Shown in pieces: positions 1 through 9,507 of a stretch of 24,462 bases of DNA. The DNA is taken from NCBI GenBank assembly GCA_036741695.1, contig DAINRU010000032.1, positions 1 to 24,462 on the forward strand, read 5' to 3'. The DNA is from JAFANK01 sp036741695. Lineage in GTDB: Bacteria > Vulcanimicrobiota > Vulcanimicrobiia > Eremiobacterales > Eremiobacteraceae. How positions within the stretch are numbered: the first letter of the stretch is position 1; each line of letters opens with the position of its first letter. The notes under the pieces were generated by a model. It ran no database searches and was not told where the DNA came from. It saw only the letters and a program-made list of their open reading frames with translations. The position numbers were made by a program, and so were the translations under genes.

Positions 1-30
1 CCAGAAGTAGTCCGCCCTCGGCAGGAATTG

Positions 31-66
31 CTTTGCCACGCAAAGTATAATCTTTGCCATGCAAAG
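31..66 (+). promoter_or_regulatory. Leaderless promoter with paired 15-bp palindromic operators
   Basis: Two perfect inverted repeats, CTTTGCCACGCAAAG (31-45) and CTTTGCCATGCAAAG (52-66), have identical 6-bp arms and differ only in one base of the 3-bp centre. They are 21 bp apart centre to centre, two helical turns, so dimers would sit on one face of the DNA. A perfect -10 box, TATAAT, fills 46-51 exactly between them. The -10 ends 7 nt before the ATG at 59, so transcription should start at or next to the start codon, and the second palindrome covers the ATG. I see no good -35 hexamer. A repressor bound at both sites would block the promoter; the regulator is unknown and the arms do not resemble the nearby PadR or GntR sites. 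Confidence 0.7.
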
Positions 67-988
67 CAGACGCAGCGATCTGATCGCGCTGTCGGTGGCG
101 TTGGTCGTCTCGCTTTCGTGTGGCCTCCTCGCCGCCTATTGGCGCGAGGGCAACGCCGCCTTCTTGCTCGAGCTCGTGGTCGGAGCTGCGCTCGGATTTG
201 CTTTTCCCCGCGGTGCCTGGCGCTGGGCGATCATCCTCGCTGCGTGGGTGCCGGTGGCGATCGTGCTCAAGATCGACCTCGTGCCAAGCGCGTCGACGTC
301 GTGGTGCCCGAGCAGCGCACTGCCTCCGCACCTCGCCGCGTGGACGCTCGCCCTCGCGCCGTTCATCGCCGTTGTCGCCGGCGTCGCGCTCGATTGGATA
401 GTGAGCGAAGCGCTGCGCTGGCTCGGCATCGTGGGTTGGCGATCGGCGGATCGCGTCAAACCAGTGCTGCGCATCGTGGCGCTCGGGCTTGCGGTCTTCG
501 TCATCCTCGCGAGCGCCGCGTTGTTGGCACAGCCACTGCACCCGTACGCGCTCGGCCAGAGCTATTGCTGGGACGAATACTGTTTCGCCATCACGCAAGT
601 CAAGCGCGTCAAGACCATCGGCACGGGATCGCACGCCGCAACAGCCCATGGTATTTTCTATGTGGTGACCGCCGACATGGAATCGCAGTGGTGGGGGCGT
701 TTTGACTGGAGCAACGACGCCGTCTACGCCATCGACTATAACGGCGCCGAATATCAATACTCAGCGCCCGGTCAGACAGCGATGGAACGCCTGCTCCACT
801 CCCATCGGTCGCAGTGCCACGAGATCCTAGGAGCCGGCGAGACCGAGACGATCGTCTTTGACCTGCCGGTGAACGTCGTCCAGCCGCGCCTGCTCGTGCG
901 CGACACGTTGGGCTTCGAGGGGCTCATCGGGGGCATGCGGCTCAATCTCTATTACATCAAGCCGGCTTTCAATCTGCGCTACGATTAG
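59..988 (+). CDS. Membrane protein with DUF4352-like extracytoplasmic domain
   Basis: A 309-residue protein with about five hydrophobic segments in its first half (roughly residues 7-27, 31-49, 54-71, 92-112 and 135-157) followed by a soluble domain of about 145 residues. The soluble part begins with a CWDEYC cysteine pair and has the alternating beta pattern of DUF4352/telokin-like ectodomains, in which an Ig-like fold sits outside the membrane; that assignment is by pattern only. The ATG at 59 is chosen because TATAAT ends 7 nt upstream, implying a leaderless transcript; there is no Shine-Dalgarno sequence. The gene converges with padR, the two stops being 4 nt apart. No enzymatic function can be proposed. 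It is probably controlled through the paired palindromes over its promoter. Confidence 0.75.
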   Translation: MQSRRSDLIALSVALVVSLSCGLLAAYWREGNAAFLLELVVGAALGFAFPRGAWRWAIILAAWVPVAIVLKIDLVPSASTSWCPSSALPPHLAAWTLALAPFIAVVAGVALDWIVSEALRWLGIVGWRSADRVKPVLRIVALGLAVFVILASAALLAQPLHPYALGQSYCWDEYCFAITQVKRVKTIGTGSHAATAHGIFYVVTADMESQWWGRFDWSNDAVYAIDYNGAEYQYSAPGQTAMERLLHSHRSQCHEILGAGETETIVFDLPVNVVQPRLLVRDTLGFEGLIGGMRLNLYYIKPAFNLRYD

Positions 989-992
989 CGCG

Positions 993-1544
993 TCAACTTC
1001 CGTCCCCCGACAAGATCCCGTAGATCTCCTTACGCGCCTTTTCCAATGCCTGCGCGACTTTGTCGAGTGCCATGTCGCTGCTGCCGCGCGCACCCATGAC
1101 CGCCATCATCAACCGCGCGGCTGCCTTGCGCACGCGAAGTCGCGCATCGTCCGCGAGCTCATCCTCATCGTCCGCGACAGGCCGCTTCTCAAGTAGCTCG
1201 CGCCCCGAATCTGTGATCGTGTAGACCTTCTTGCCGCCGTCGTCTGAACTCGTGACGTGGCCCGCGTCTTCCAGCATCTGCAGCGTCGGGTAGATCGAGC
1301 CCGCGCTTGGCCGAGAGCCATAGCGCTCCTCGATGTTCGTGATGATGTCATAGCCGTGCCGCGGCCCGTCTATGAGTGCTTCCAGAACCAAGAACTTGAC
1401 GTCACCGCGGCGGGTCGCGCGGCCCCAGCGGCCACCGAAACCGCCGAATCCGAACCCGCGATCCCGGAAACGCCAGCCGAAATGGCGATCGCACGACTGC
1501 GGATCTTCTTCGAACTGTTGGAATGCGAAGTGTCTGTTTCTCAT
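993..1544 (-). CDS. PadR family transcriptional regulator
   Basis: A 183-residue PadR-type winged-helix repressor. An N-terminal linker rich in Gly, Phe and Arg (GFGFGGFGGRWG) leads into the PadR domain: RRGDVKFLVLEAL, the PRHGYDII helix, then SAGSIYPTLQMLEDAG, the recognition helix signature, and the wing ending KKVYTITDSGRELL. The C-terminal tail is helical and probably dimerises. The frame is open back to a TTG at 1580, but that codon is the -35 box of a near-perfect promoter, so I place the start at the ATG at 1544 (MRNRHFAF), 7 nt after the -10. The gene is transcribed divergently from the GntR gene and probably represses itself, since a palindromic site lies inside its promoter spacer. 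Ligand and other targets are unknown. Confidence 0.92.
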   Translation of the reverse strand: MRNRHFAFQQFEEDPQSCDRHFGWRFRDRGFGFGGFGGRWGRATRRGDVKFLVLEALIDGPRHGYDIITNIEERYGSRPSAGSIYPTLQMLEDAGHVTSSDDGGKKVYTITDSGRELLEKRPVADDEDELADDARLRVRKAAARLMMAVMGARGSSDMALDKVAQALEKARKEIYGILSGDGS

Positions 1545-1551
1545 GGTTGCG

Positions 1552-1580
1552 ATAGTACGCGATATATCGTGATATGTCAA
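1552..1580 (-). promoter_or_regulatory. padR promoter (leaderless) with embedded PadR operator
   Basis: On the minus strand TTGACA (1580-1575), a 17-bp spacer and TACTAT (1557-1552) form a near-consensus sigma-70 promoter whose -10 ends 7 nt before the padR ATG. The spacer contains the perfect palindrome CGATATATCG (1560-1569) followed, 10 bp on, by a second half GATATGTC that runs into the -35 box. GATATATC-type repeats of this kind are typical of PadR autoregulatory sites. Weaker plus-strand elements (TTGCGA at 1547, TGATAT at 1570, 17 bp apart) could drive the divergent GntR gene from the same DNA, so one bound repressor could affect both. Confidence 0.75.
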
Positions 1581-1601
1581 TAGCAGAAGGAAACATTAAC
1601 A

Positions 1602-1613
1602 ATTGTCGACAAT
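1602..1613 (+). promoter_or_regulatory. Probable GntR operator ATTGTCGACAAT
   Basis: A perfect 12-bp palindrome, ATTGTCGACAAT, lies immediately before the gntR gene and is followed by a repeated half-site, TCGACAAT (1613-1620). TTGTnnnACAA-like sites are usual for FCD-type GntR regulators, so this is most likely the site at which the GntR protein controls its own operon. It also overlaps an alternative TTG start at 1603. Confidence 0.65.
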
Positions 1614-1623
1614 CGACAATACA

Positions 1624-2289
1624 ATGCACGACGTCGCAGAGTCCCCTCAGATAGAGCGTTCGTCAACCGCCAAGCGCGTCGCAACCCTCCTGCGGGCGCG
1701 CATCGCCAAAGGTTCGATCGAGCCGGGCGAGCGTCTCAACGAGCTTGCCCTTGCCGGCGAACTTGGGGTGAGCCGCAGTCCGATCCGCGAGGCGCTTGCG
1801 CAGCTCGCCGGTGAGGGCCTCGTCAACGTCGTTCCTTACAAAGGCACATTCGTCACCGCGCTCAGCCAGGAGCGGCTCCACGATCTGCTCGATTTCCGCC
1901 TCGCGCTCGAGCAGTTCGCCGTGCGACGCGCGATCGATCGCGCCAAGAAGACAGACTTCGATCGATTCGAGACGCTCATCGATGCGATCGCCGCGCACGC
2001 CAAGCGCGGGAACTTCACAGGCGCCGTCGACGCCGACCTGGACGCCCACCAGTACCTCATCGAACTCGCCGGCAGCTCGCTCCTCGCGCAGACCTACAAG
2101 GCGATGCTCGGCGAGTTGCGGCTGTACATCGCTCAGACCAGCCGCCACTACGATAACGCCGCCGAGCTGGCGACGGAGCACGCCGCATTGCTCGCCGCGA
2201 TGCGCAAGGGCAAGGTCGCCGAGGCCACGGCGCTCATCGCCGCCCACATCACCCATGGCTTCAACCGCGCTGTAGAGGAAACACGATAA
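1624..2289 (+). CDS. GntR family regulator, FadR/FCD subfamily
   Basis: A 221-residue regulator. The N-terminal winged helix is complete (ELALAGELGVSRSPIREAL, then LAGEGLVNVVPYKGTFV), followed by an all-helical FCD ligand domain starting at LHDLLDFRLALEQ. The Asp/His residues that bind metal and acid ligands in FCD proteins are visible (DLDAHQYLIE, TEHAALL, IAAHI). The start is taken as the ATG at 1624. A TTG at 1603 in the same frame has an AAGGA at 1587 about 11 nt ahead and is a real alternative, but it lies inside the palindrome that looks like the operator. The stop overlaps the aminotransferase start as TAATG, so it is the first gene of the catabolic operon and probably its substrate-sensing repressor; beta-alanine, spermidine or a semialdehyde are guesses for the ligand. 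Confidence 0.9.
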   Translation: MHDVAESPQIERSSTAKRVATLLRARIAKGSIEPGERLNELALAGELGVSRSPIREALAQLAGEGLVNVVPYKGTFVTALSQERLHDLLDFRLALEQFAVRRAIDRAKKTDFDRFETLIDAIAAHAKRGNFTGAVDADLDAHQYLIELAGSSLLAQTYKAMLGELRLYIAQTSRHYDNAAELATEHAALLAAMRKGKVAEATALIAAHITHGFNRAVEETR

Positions 2290-3620
2290 TGCTCACCGCC
2301 GAGACGAAGGCCCGTTCGAAACACACGCAGTTCGTGCTCACACCCTGGTCGGCGCAAGCGGCGCTCGACATGCCCACAATCGACAGGGCGCAGGGCTCGT
2401 GGCTCTACGACACCGCGGGCAAGAAATATCTCGATCTCTCCGCCGGTCTCGTCGCCGTCAACCTCGGACATAGCCATCCGACCGTCGTGCGTGCGATCGC
2501 TGATCAAGCGGCCAAGCTGTGTTACGCTGCGCCAGCCTTCTTCAACGACCTGCGCGTCGCGGTCGCAGAAGAGCTCGCCGCGCTGACGCCCTGGACGGAA
2601 GGCGCACGCACCTTCTTCACCACCGGCGGCGGCGAGGCGAACGAAGATGCGGTCAAGATGTCGCGCATGATCAGCGGCCGCCATAAGGTGCTCGCCGCCT
2701 ACCGATCCTTCCACGGCTCGGCACCGGGAGCCGGAACACTTACCGGCGAGAACCGGCGCTGGCCTAACGAGCCGGGCATCCCCGGCGTCGTCCATTTCTT
2801 CGCGCCCTTCCCGTATCGCAGCCCGTTTGGCACGGACGATCCCGTCGAAGAGACGCGGCGAGCGCTCGACCATCTCGAGCTTGTGCTCACCTACGAGGAT
2901 CCGGCTCGCGTCGCGGCGATCTTGCTCGAGCCCGTCGTCGGCTCGAACGGCGTTATCGTCTATCCGGAAGGTTACCTCAAGGGCGTGCGTGAGATCTGCG
3001 ACCGCCATGGCATCTTCTTGATCTTCGACGAGGTGATGACCGGCTTCGGTCGCACCGGCGCGGCTTTTGCCTGCCGGCGTTTCGGCGTCACACCCGATCT
3101 CATCACCTTCGCTAAGGGCTGCACGTCGGCATACGTGCCCCTCGGCGGCGTCATCGTGCGCGAGCGCCTGGCCAAGTATTTCGACGATCACGTGCTCGGC
3201 TGCGGGCACACCTACTCGGGCCACCCGCTTGCCATCGCCGCTGCGCACGGCGCGCTCAGGGCCTATCGCGAGGAAGGGCTGTATGCGCGCGCGCTTGAGA
3301 TCGAGCGCTGGATGGGTGAACTTCTCGGAGCGCTGCGCGAACAGTCGCCGGTCATCGGCGACGTGCGCGGTATCGGCGCGTTCTTTGCACTCGAGCTCGT
3401 GCGCGATCGCGCGACGCGCGAGCCGATCGTCGCCTGGCAGGGCGCAAGCGCCGGTCCCATGCCCGGTATTCTCAAGTCGCTGCGCCAGCGCGGCGTCTAT
3501 GCGTTTGGGCGCTACAACGTCATCCTCGTCACGCCACCGCTGACGATCTCGCGCGACGAGCTCGCCTTCGGGGTCGACGCGCTCTCGGGCGCCCTGGCTG
3601 AATTCGCAAGCGCACTCTAA
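2289..3620 (+). CDS. Class III PLP aminotransferase, omega-amino acid:pyruvate type
   Basis: A 443-residue fold-type I aminotransferase of normal family length. Seen in the sequence: the N-terminal SAGLVAVNLGHSHP motif, the cofactor-binding TTGGGEANEDAVK (residues 111-123), LLEPVVGSNG with the conserved Glu, the Asp in FDEVMTGFGRTG (D247) that binds the pyridine nitrogen, and the Schiff-base lysine K276 in FAKGCTSAYVPLGG. The family moves the terminal amino group of beta-alanine, taurine, GABA or diamines to pyruvate or 2-oxoglutarate. The neighbouring acylating semialdehyde dehydrogenase points to beta-alanine to malonate semialdehyde, an inference from context. GAGGAA at 2275 is a good ribosome site 8 nt upstream, and the start overlaps the gntR stop by one base. 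Substrate specificity cannot be read from sequence. Confidence 0.9.
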   Translation: MLTAETKARSKHTQFVLTPWSAQAALDMPTIDRAQGSWLYDTAGKKYLDLSAGLVAVNLGHSHPTVVRAIADQAAKLCYAAPAFFNDLRVAVAEELAALTPWTEGARTFFTTGGGEANEDAVKMSRMISGRHKVLAAYRSFHGSAPGAGTLTGENRRWPNEPGIPGVVHFFAPFPYRSPFGTDDPVEETRRALDHLELVLTYEDPARVAAILLEPVVGSNGVIVYPEGYLKGVREICDRHGIFLIFDEVMTGFGRTGAAFACRRFGVTPDLITFAKGCTSAYVPLGGVIVRERLAKYFDDHVLGCGHTYSGHPLAIAAAHGALRAYREEGLYARALEIERWMGELLGALREQSPVIGDVRGIGAFFALELVRDRATREPIVAWQGASAGPMPGILKSLRQRGVYAFGRYNVILVTPPLTISRDELAFGVDALSGALAEFASAL

Positions 3621-3635
3621 GCAAAGGATCAGATC

Positions 3636-5180
<1,545 letters not shown>

Positions 5181-5224
5181 ATCGCGCACAACACGACGCA
5201 CACATAGAAAGAGAAAGAGTGCCT

Positions 5225-7138
5225 GTGAACGATCGCGATCTCGGTATGCACGCCAAGATTACCCGGCGAGATTTTCTCGATGGCGTCGCCGTGACCGGCT
5301 TGAGCGCGCTCGTCGCTGGCTCGATCCCGGGCTGCGCGCCGCAGAACAACTTCGGCGGTGCCGGTATTGGTGCGCGCGCCCTGGCCTACCCTCCCGCGAC
5401 GACCGGACTCTGGGGCCAAGACAACTCGAGCTACGCCGTCATGCACAAGATCCGCGATGGCTCGTTCTGGCAGAGCGCGGACACACCGCGCCCAAGTGGC
5501 GAACATTACGACGTCGTCATCGTGGGTGCCGGCCTCTCAGGCCTCGCCTCAGCCTACTTCTACCGCCAGCAGCGCCCCAACGCACGCATCCTCGTGCTCG
5601 ACATCCGCCGGGACTTCGGCGGGCACGCTGGGCGCAATGAGTTCCGTGTCGGTGACCGCGTCCTGCTCAGCAATGCCGGCACGCAGTCCATGGAAAGCCC
5701 AAGCGACTACCGCCCATCTGCGGCACGCCTCGTGCGCGAGCTTGGCATCGACGTCAACCGCTTCTATCGATACTTCCAGCAGCATCGCTACGACGGGCTC
5801 TCGACCGGTGTGTTCTTCAACAAGCAGACGTTCGGCCGCGATTACTACGTGGCCGGCGCGTACAAGCGCCCGTGGGCAGATGTCTTCGCCGCTGCGCCGC
5901 TCTCCCCGCGCGCCAAGGCCGACCTGATCCGCATCCACACGGAGCAGGTCGATTACTTGCCTGAACTTTCGCCCGAGCGCAAGGTCGCCTACCTCAAGAC
6001 GATCTCCTATTCGACCTTCATCACCAAGCACGCACACTGCGACCCAGCGGTGCTGCCTTATCTCCAGGACCGCCCCTACGATCTTTTCGGCACGGGCATC
6101 GAAGTCGTCGCGGCGTTTGACTGCTTCGACAGCGGCGACGACTACGGCATGGAGTATCCCGGGTTCCAGGGCATGGATCTCGGCCTGGGCACGGGCAAAT
6201 GGCGGCGCGCGAAGCCCGATCCTTACATCTTCCATTTCCCCGACGGCAACGCGTCGATCGCGCGCATGCTCGTCCGATCGCTCGTCCCAGGCTCGATCCC
6301 GGGTTCATCCATGGAAGACATCGTGCTCGCGCCGTGCGATTACTCCAAGCTCGACGACCCCGCACATCAAGTGCGCATCCGTCTGAACTCGACCACGGTG
6401 AAGGTCGTGCACCGGGGCGACCCCGCACACGCCAAAGGCGTTGAGGTCACCTACGCGCGAGGCAACAATCTTGAGACGGTCACCGCCGGCTCGTGCGTGC
6501 TTGCCTGTTGGCACGTCGTCTCTCGGCTCATCGCGCCCGAGCTGCCGGCCGCGCAGAAAAGACACCTCGCCTACTGCGTCAAGGAGCCCTACGTCTACAC
6601 GCACGTCGCCCTCACCAACTGGCGCTCGTTCAAGAAGCTTGGCGCATACCAGATCCTCGCACCGGGAAGCTATCACTATTTCACCATGCTCGACTATCCG
6701 GTGGACATGGGCGGCTACGTGTCGCCGAAGATGCCGGATGACCCCATGATCCTGTTCATGCTCCGCGCGCCGACCAAGTATGGCTTACCGCCGAAGGAGC
6801 AATACCGCGCAGGCCGCTTCGAGCTCTTCAACACACCGTTTGCGACGATCGAACGCAACATCCGCCTCCAGCTCGCTGCCATGCTGGCAGGCGCTAGCTT
6901 CGATCCGGCGCGCGAAATCGCGGGCATCACCGTTAATCGCTGGTCGCACGGCTATGCTTACGAGTATGATAAGTCGCTGTGGGAGCACTGGCCCGACGGT
7001 GAGCGCCCGTGCGACCTTGCCAAAAAGCCCTACGGGCGGATCTCGATAGCGAACTCGGATTCCAGTGGCGCGGCATTCACTGACACAGCGATCGACGAAG
7101 GGCACCGCGCGGTGGGCGACGCGCTGCGCTTTAGCTAG
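5225..7138 (+). CDS. Tat-exported FAD amine oxidase, spermidine dehydrogenase-like
   Basis: About 637 residues. The N-terminus is a twin-arginine signal (KITRRDFLDG then a hydrophobic run VAVTGLSALVAG), ending in IPGC, which could also be a lipoprotein cysteine. The Rossmann FAD motif VVIVGAGLSGLASAYF (residues 97-112) is followed by DFGGHAGRNEF. The YPPATTGL stretch before it and the overall length match bacterial spermidine dehydrogenases (SpdH), FAD- and heme-containing enzymes that split spermidine into 1,3-diaminopropane and 4-aminobutanal; I recognise this from family memory. The frame is open upstream into mmsA; the start is uncertain among GTG 5219, GTG 5225 (after GAAAGAG) and ATG 5246, all of which keep the RR. 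It is the last gene of the GntR operon, 44 nt after mmsA. Other FAD amine oxidases are possible alternatives. Confidence 0.8.
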   Translation: MNDRDLGMHAKITRRDFLDGVAVTGLSALVAGSIPGCAPQNNFGGAGIGARALAYPPATTGLWGQDNSSYAVMHKIRDGSFWQSADTPRPSGEHYDVVIVGAGLSGLASAYFYRQQRPNARILVLDIRRDFGGHAGRNEFRVGDRVLLSNAGTQSMESPSDYRPSAARLVRELGIDVNRFYRYFQQHRYDGLSTGVFFNKQTFGRDYYVAGAYKRPWADVFAAAPLSPRAKADLIRIHTEQVDYLPELSPERKVAYLKTISYSTFITKHAHCDPAVLPYLQDRPYDLFGTGIEVVAAFDCFDSGDDYGMEYPGFQGMDLGLGTGKWRRAKPDPYIFHFPDGNASIARMLVRSLVPGSIPGSSMEDIVLAPCDYSKLDDPAHQVRIRLNSTTVKVVHRGDPAHAKGVEVTYARGNNLETVTAGSCVLACWHVVSRLIAPELPAAQKRHLAYCVKEPYVYTHVALTNWRSFKKLGAYQILAPGSYHYFTMLDYPVDMGGYVSPKMPDDPMILFMLRAPTKYGLPPKEQYRAGRFELFNTPFATIERNIRLQLAAMLAGASFDPAREIAGITVNRWSHGYAYEYDKSLWEHWPDGERPCDLAKKPYGRISIANSDSSGAAFTDTAIDEGHRAVGDALRFS

Positions 7139-7568
7139 GCGTCGGGCTGGGCTGGCCTAAGGTCAGCTGCGTCGACTGCAGCTGGATGATGGTCGTGCCT
7201 TTGATCTGTTCGAACAGCACCTGTTTTTGGGCGTTCTTGACGTACCACTGATATGCGGTCGTGGTCATGATCCCCATCGGGATCACCATCTTGCGGGCGT
7301 CTTTGGGCACGCGCTTGGCGTAAAATGCGTCGACCTTGCTCGGGGCGTCCGTCGTCTTGAACATCACCGAGAGCGAATCGGCCGTGCCCAGACGCGACAG
7401 CTGGTTTGCCTGTTGCGCCATGAGCGGCGTTGCGTTGGGGTAGACCGGCAGTCCGACCTTGGTCACGAGTTGCGGCGTCGGCATCAGTTGATGTGTCCGT
7501 ACCGCGCAGCCGTCTAGCATGCCCAGGAGCGCGATCAGCGACACGAGTGCCAATGCGTTTCGTGACAC
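7131..7568 (-). CDS. Hypothetical small lipoprotein
   Basis: A 145-residue protein starting at GTG 7568 with a short basic N-terminus, a hydrophobic core (ALALVSLIALLGM) and the lipobox LDGC, so Cys21 should be lipidated and the protein anchored to the outside of a membrane. The mature part starts with a flexible stretch, then GLPVYPNATPL, a 'YPNA' motif that recurs in small bacterial surface proteins, followed by a mixed alpha/beta region (VMFKTTDAPSKVDAFYAKR) and a tail ending PSPTPS. No named family is recognised with confidence. The frame is open upstream to 7778, but only the GTG start gives a clean signal peptide. Its stop codon overlaps the end of the spermidine dehydrogenase gene on the opposite strand. 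Confidence 0.75.
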   Translation of the reverse strand: MSRNALALVSLIALLGMLDGCAVRTHQLMPTPQLVTKVGLPVYPNATPLMAQQANQLSRLGTADSLSVMFKTTDAPSKVDAFYAKRVPKDARKMVIPMGIMTTTAYQWYVKNAQKQVLFEQIKGTTIIQLQSTQLTLGQPSPTPS

Positions 7569-7644
7569 CGAGCACCCGTTCGAGAGGGAGGTGTGGCTTG
7601 CTGGCGGCAACTTCAGCTGTCGCCGGTCACCGGGAGGATGTATC

Positions 7645-8088
7645 ATGAAGCTCTGTATCCTTTGTGCAGCAACGATCGCAGCCGTGTTCATCCTCGTTCG
7701 TCCATCGCCGGCTGCTGCCGAGTTCGCCGTCTGTAACAGCACCACATACGGCAGCGTGAACGTCGCGTGGGCCGCCACCTGGCACGACTCGAACGGCGAT
7801 CCTCACGGCGAAAGCGACGGCTGGTGGATCATCCCCTCGGGGGAATGCAAGATCATCATCGCCGTCGTCGACGTATCGCCGTACACGATCTACATTTACG
7901 CGTTCGCTACCGCAAATCCGTCCACGCAATGGTGGGGCGGTAATTATCGGTATTGCTTGGACCCCAAGAACAAGTTCCTCTATAAGGGCGATGCCATGAA
8001 CCTCCCATGTGCCGCTGGGAGCGCTTATGGCATGCGCTTTATCGACACAAGCAGCGAGAGCACGTACGCGTACTTTTTGCGCGACTAA
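7645..8088 (+). CDS. Secreted DUF1036 protein
   Basis: A 147-residue protein with an N-terminal signal peptide (LCILCAATIAAVFILV, cleavage near PAAA-EF) followed by a DUF1036-type domain. Supporting features are the opening AVCN, the alternating strands of VNVAWAATW, the hallmark SDGWWIIPSGEC (about residues 57-67) and the aromatic strand YTIYIYAFA, with further cysteines that could form disulfides (YRYCLD, LPCAAG). Function of the family is unknown; members are small exported proteins. GGGAGG at 7632 lies 7 nt before the ATG, a strong ribosome site that fixes the start although the frame is open from 7519. The 76-bp gap to the divergent lipoprotein gene must hold promoters for both, but I see no clear hexamers. 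Confidence 0.85.
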   Translation: MKLCILCAATIAAVFILVRPSPAAAEFAVCNSTTYGSVNVAWAATWHDSNGDPHGESDGWWIIPSGECKIIIAVVDVSPYTIYIYAFATANPSTQWWGGNYRYCLDPKNKFLYKGDAMNLPCAAGSAYGMRFIDTSSESTYAYFLRD

Positions 8089-8093
8089 GAGAT

Positions 8094-8112
8094 CGACGAC
8101 CGCTGGTCGTTG
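8094..8112. terminator. Hairpin between convergent genes
   Basis: CGACGACC and GGTCGTTG pair over 8 bp (one G-U) around a GCT loop, placed just after the DUF1036 stop and before the flippase stop on the other strand. There is no T-tract, so it is at best a weak or Rho-assisted bidirectional terminator. Confidence 0.4.
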
Positions 8113-8124
8113 TGATGTTGCAGG

Positions 8125-9507
8125 TCAGCCCAGGCCGCTGTGTGCGCCCGCAGTCCCTTCACCTACTGCTTGCGCGGGGGCACGCCGGAAGACTTGAGCC
8201 ACCACCCCGCGGATCATTTCCAAGTCATCGCGCCGAACCACCCAAACTTCCAGCGGCGAGACACCGGTCGTACGGCAGAACCACCACGTGTTCATGAGCG
8301 CTCCCGATACGTAGGTGATGGTCGAAGCGAGCGCGGCACCGCTCATTCCCAACCTCGGCACGAATGCTATGCACATCAGCGCCTGGATGGCGATCATGAC
8401 GAGGTTGACGACGGATACGATGAGCGGACGCCCCATCTGCATGATGAAGAACGCGGCAAACGTGCCTGCGGTCGAGAATGCGACGATACCCGGCAACAAG
8501 ATGCGTAGCGGCGCCGCCGCGCTTGCAAAGCGCGCACCGTAGACCGTGTCGATCACAAGCGGCCCCCCCACGAACGCCACGATCGACGCTGCTGCGACCA
8601 TGGCCGTGCAGAGACGGATGACCTTCGCCGTGATGATCGCGGAGGATGAGTGGCTGCGGATGCCGATGTCGCGGGTGGCCGCCGCCGTGATGGGCCGCGT
8701 CAGCATGAAGAGCATCTCGCCGAAATTCACCGCAAGCGAATAGATGCCAAACGGTGCCGTGCCCAAAAGGGCGATCAAGATGATCGAGTCGATACGATAG
8801 TTGACCTGCCCTAGGAAGAGATTGACAGCCGCCTGGCCGCCAAACCGGATGAGACCGGCGGTGGTCGGCCCCAGGGGCACGCGACTTGGTCCGCGGCCGA
8901 GCGCCACGACGTGCCACAGCACGACCGCGGCCGCCCCGTACAGACACAGCAGCCAGGCTACGAGCGCAGCGATGGCACCACCGTGCAAGGCGAAGATGGC
9001 GAGCGTAACGCCGACCAGCGTCGCCAGCGCGACGCCGATGGACTGCGTGTTCAGATTGCGCAGACGACCTAACCCGATGTAGAATCCCCCTTGCCATGCG
9101 AGCACGACCGAGGGCGGCACCGCGGTGACGAATATCGTGAGCACCGGATTCCAGCCGCGCAGTAAACTGAACACCAGCGCGCCAAGACCTGACAAGAGGG
9201 TAAGCGTCACGAGCAACACCCCTGACGCCGGCAAGATATCGGCTAACGAACGCCGTTGCTTGGTCAGCGCATAGATGATGGCTCCGGCTATGCCGGCCGG
9301 TCCGACCATGACGAGCGAGACAAGCATCAGCGTGCCACTATACACGCCTTTACCGACCGGGCCAAGGCCCTTTGCAATCGCGATGCCGGTCGCTACCGTT
9401 AACGCAAGGACGATCGTGCGCGCAACGAAAGTTCGCACGCTGTTGTGCGCGATGCTTGCACTCGTCGATGGCTCGGCCAGCTCTTCGCGAGGGCTGATAT
9501 CGGTCAT
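8125..9507 (-). CDS. Wzx/MATE-like polysaccharide flippase
   Basis: A 460-residue integral membrane protein with about 12 to 14 hydrophobic helices and the layout of oligosaccharide flippases in the MOP superfamily. The first helix region reads TFVARTIVLALTVATGIAIAKGLGPVGKGVYSGT in outline, with the family's conserved 'GLGPxGxGxY' turn after helix 1, and the C-terminal half shows the usual GMSGAALASTITY pattern. Such proteins flip undecaprenyl-linked glycans, or teichuronic-type units, across the inner membrane. It is the last gene of the seven-gene operon starting at PqqD and overlaps the nucleotidyltransferase stop by 4 nt. Its presence says the product of this operon is probably exported and lipid-linked. 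The substrate cannot be deduced. Confidence 0.88.
   Translation of the reverse strand: MTDISPREELAEPSTSASIAHNSVRTFVARTIVLALTVATGIAIAKGLGPVGKGVYSGTLMLVSLVMVGPAGIAGAIIYALTKQRRSLADILPASGVLLVTLTLLSGLGALVFSLLRGWNPVLTIFVTAVPPSVVLAWQGGFYIGLGRLRNLNTQSIGVALATLVGVTLAIFALHGGAIAALVAWLLCLYGAAAVVLWHVVALGRGPSRVPLGPTTAGLIRFGGQAAVNLFLGQVNYRIDSIILIALLGTAPFGIYSLAVNFGEMLFMLTRPITAAATRDIGIRSHSSSAIITAKVIRLCTAMVAAASIVAFVGGPLVIDTVYGARFASAAAPLRILLPGIVAFSTAGTFAAFFIMQMGRPLIVSVVNLVMIAIQALMCIAFVPRLGMSGAALASTITYVSGALMNTWWFCRTTGVSPLEVWVVRRDDLEMIRGVVAQVFRRAPAQAVGEGTAGAHSGLG

Noticed and set aside
1545..1580. N-terminal extension of padR to the TTG at 1580
   Set aside because: That TTG is the first three bases of the -35 box TTGACA; the ATG at 1544 fits the promoter and the family.
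7560..7640. Possible tRNA because of a GTTCGA-like T-loop string
   Set aside because: No acceptor stem or anticodon arm can be folded around it.
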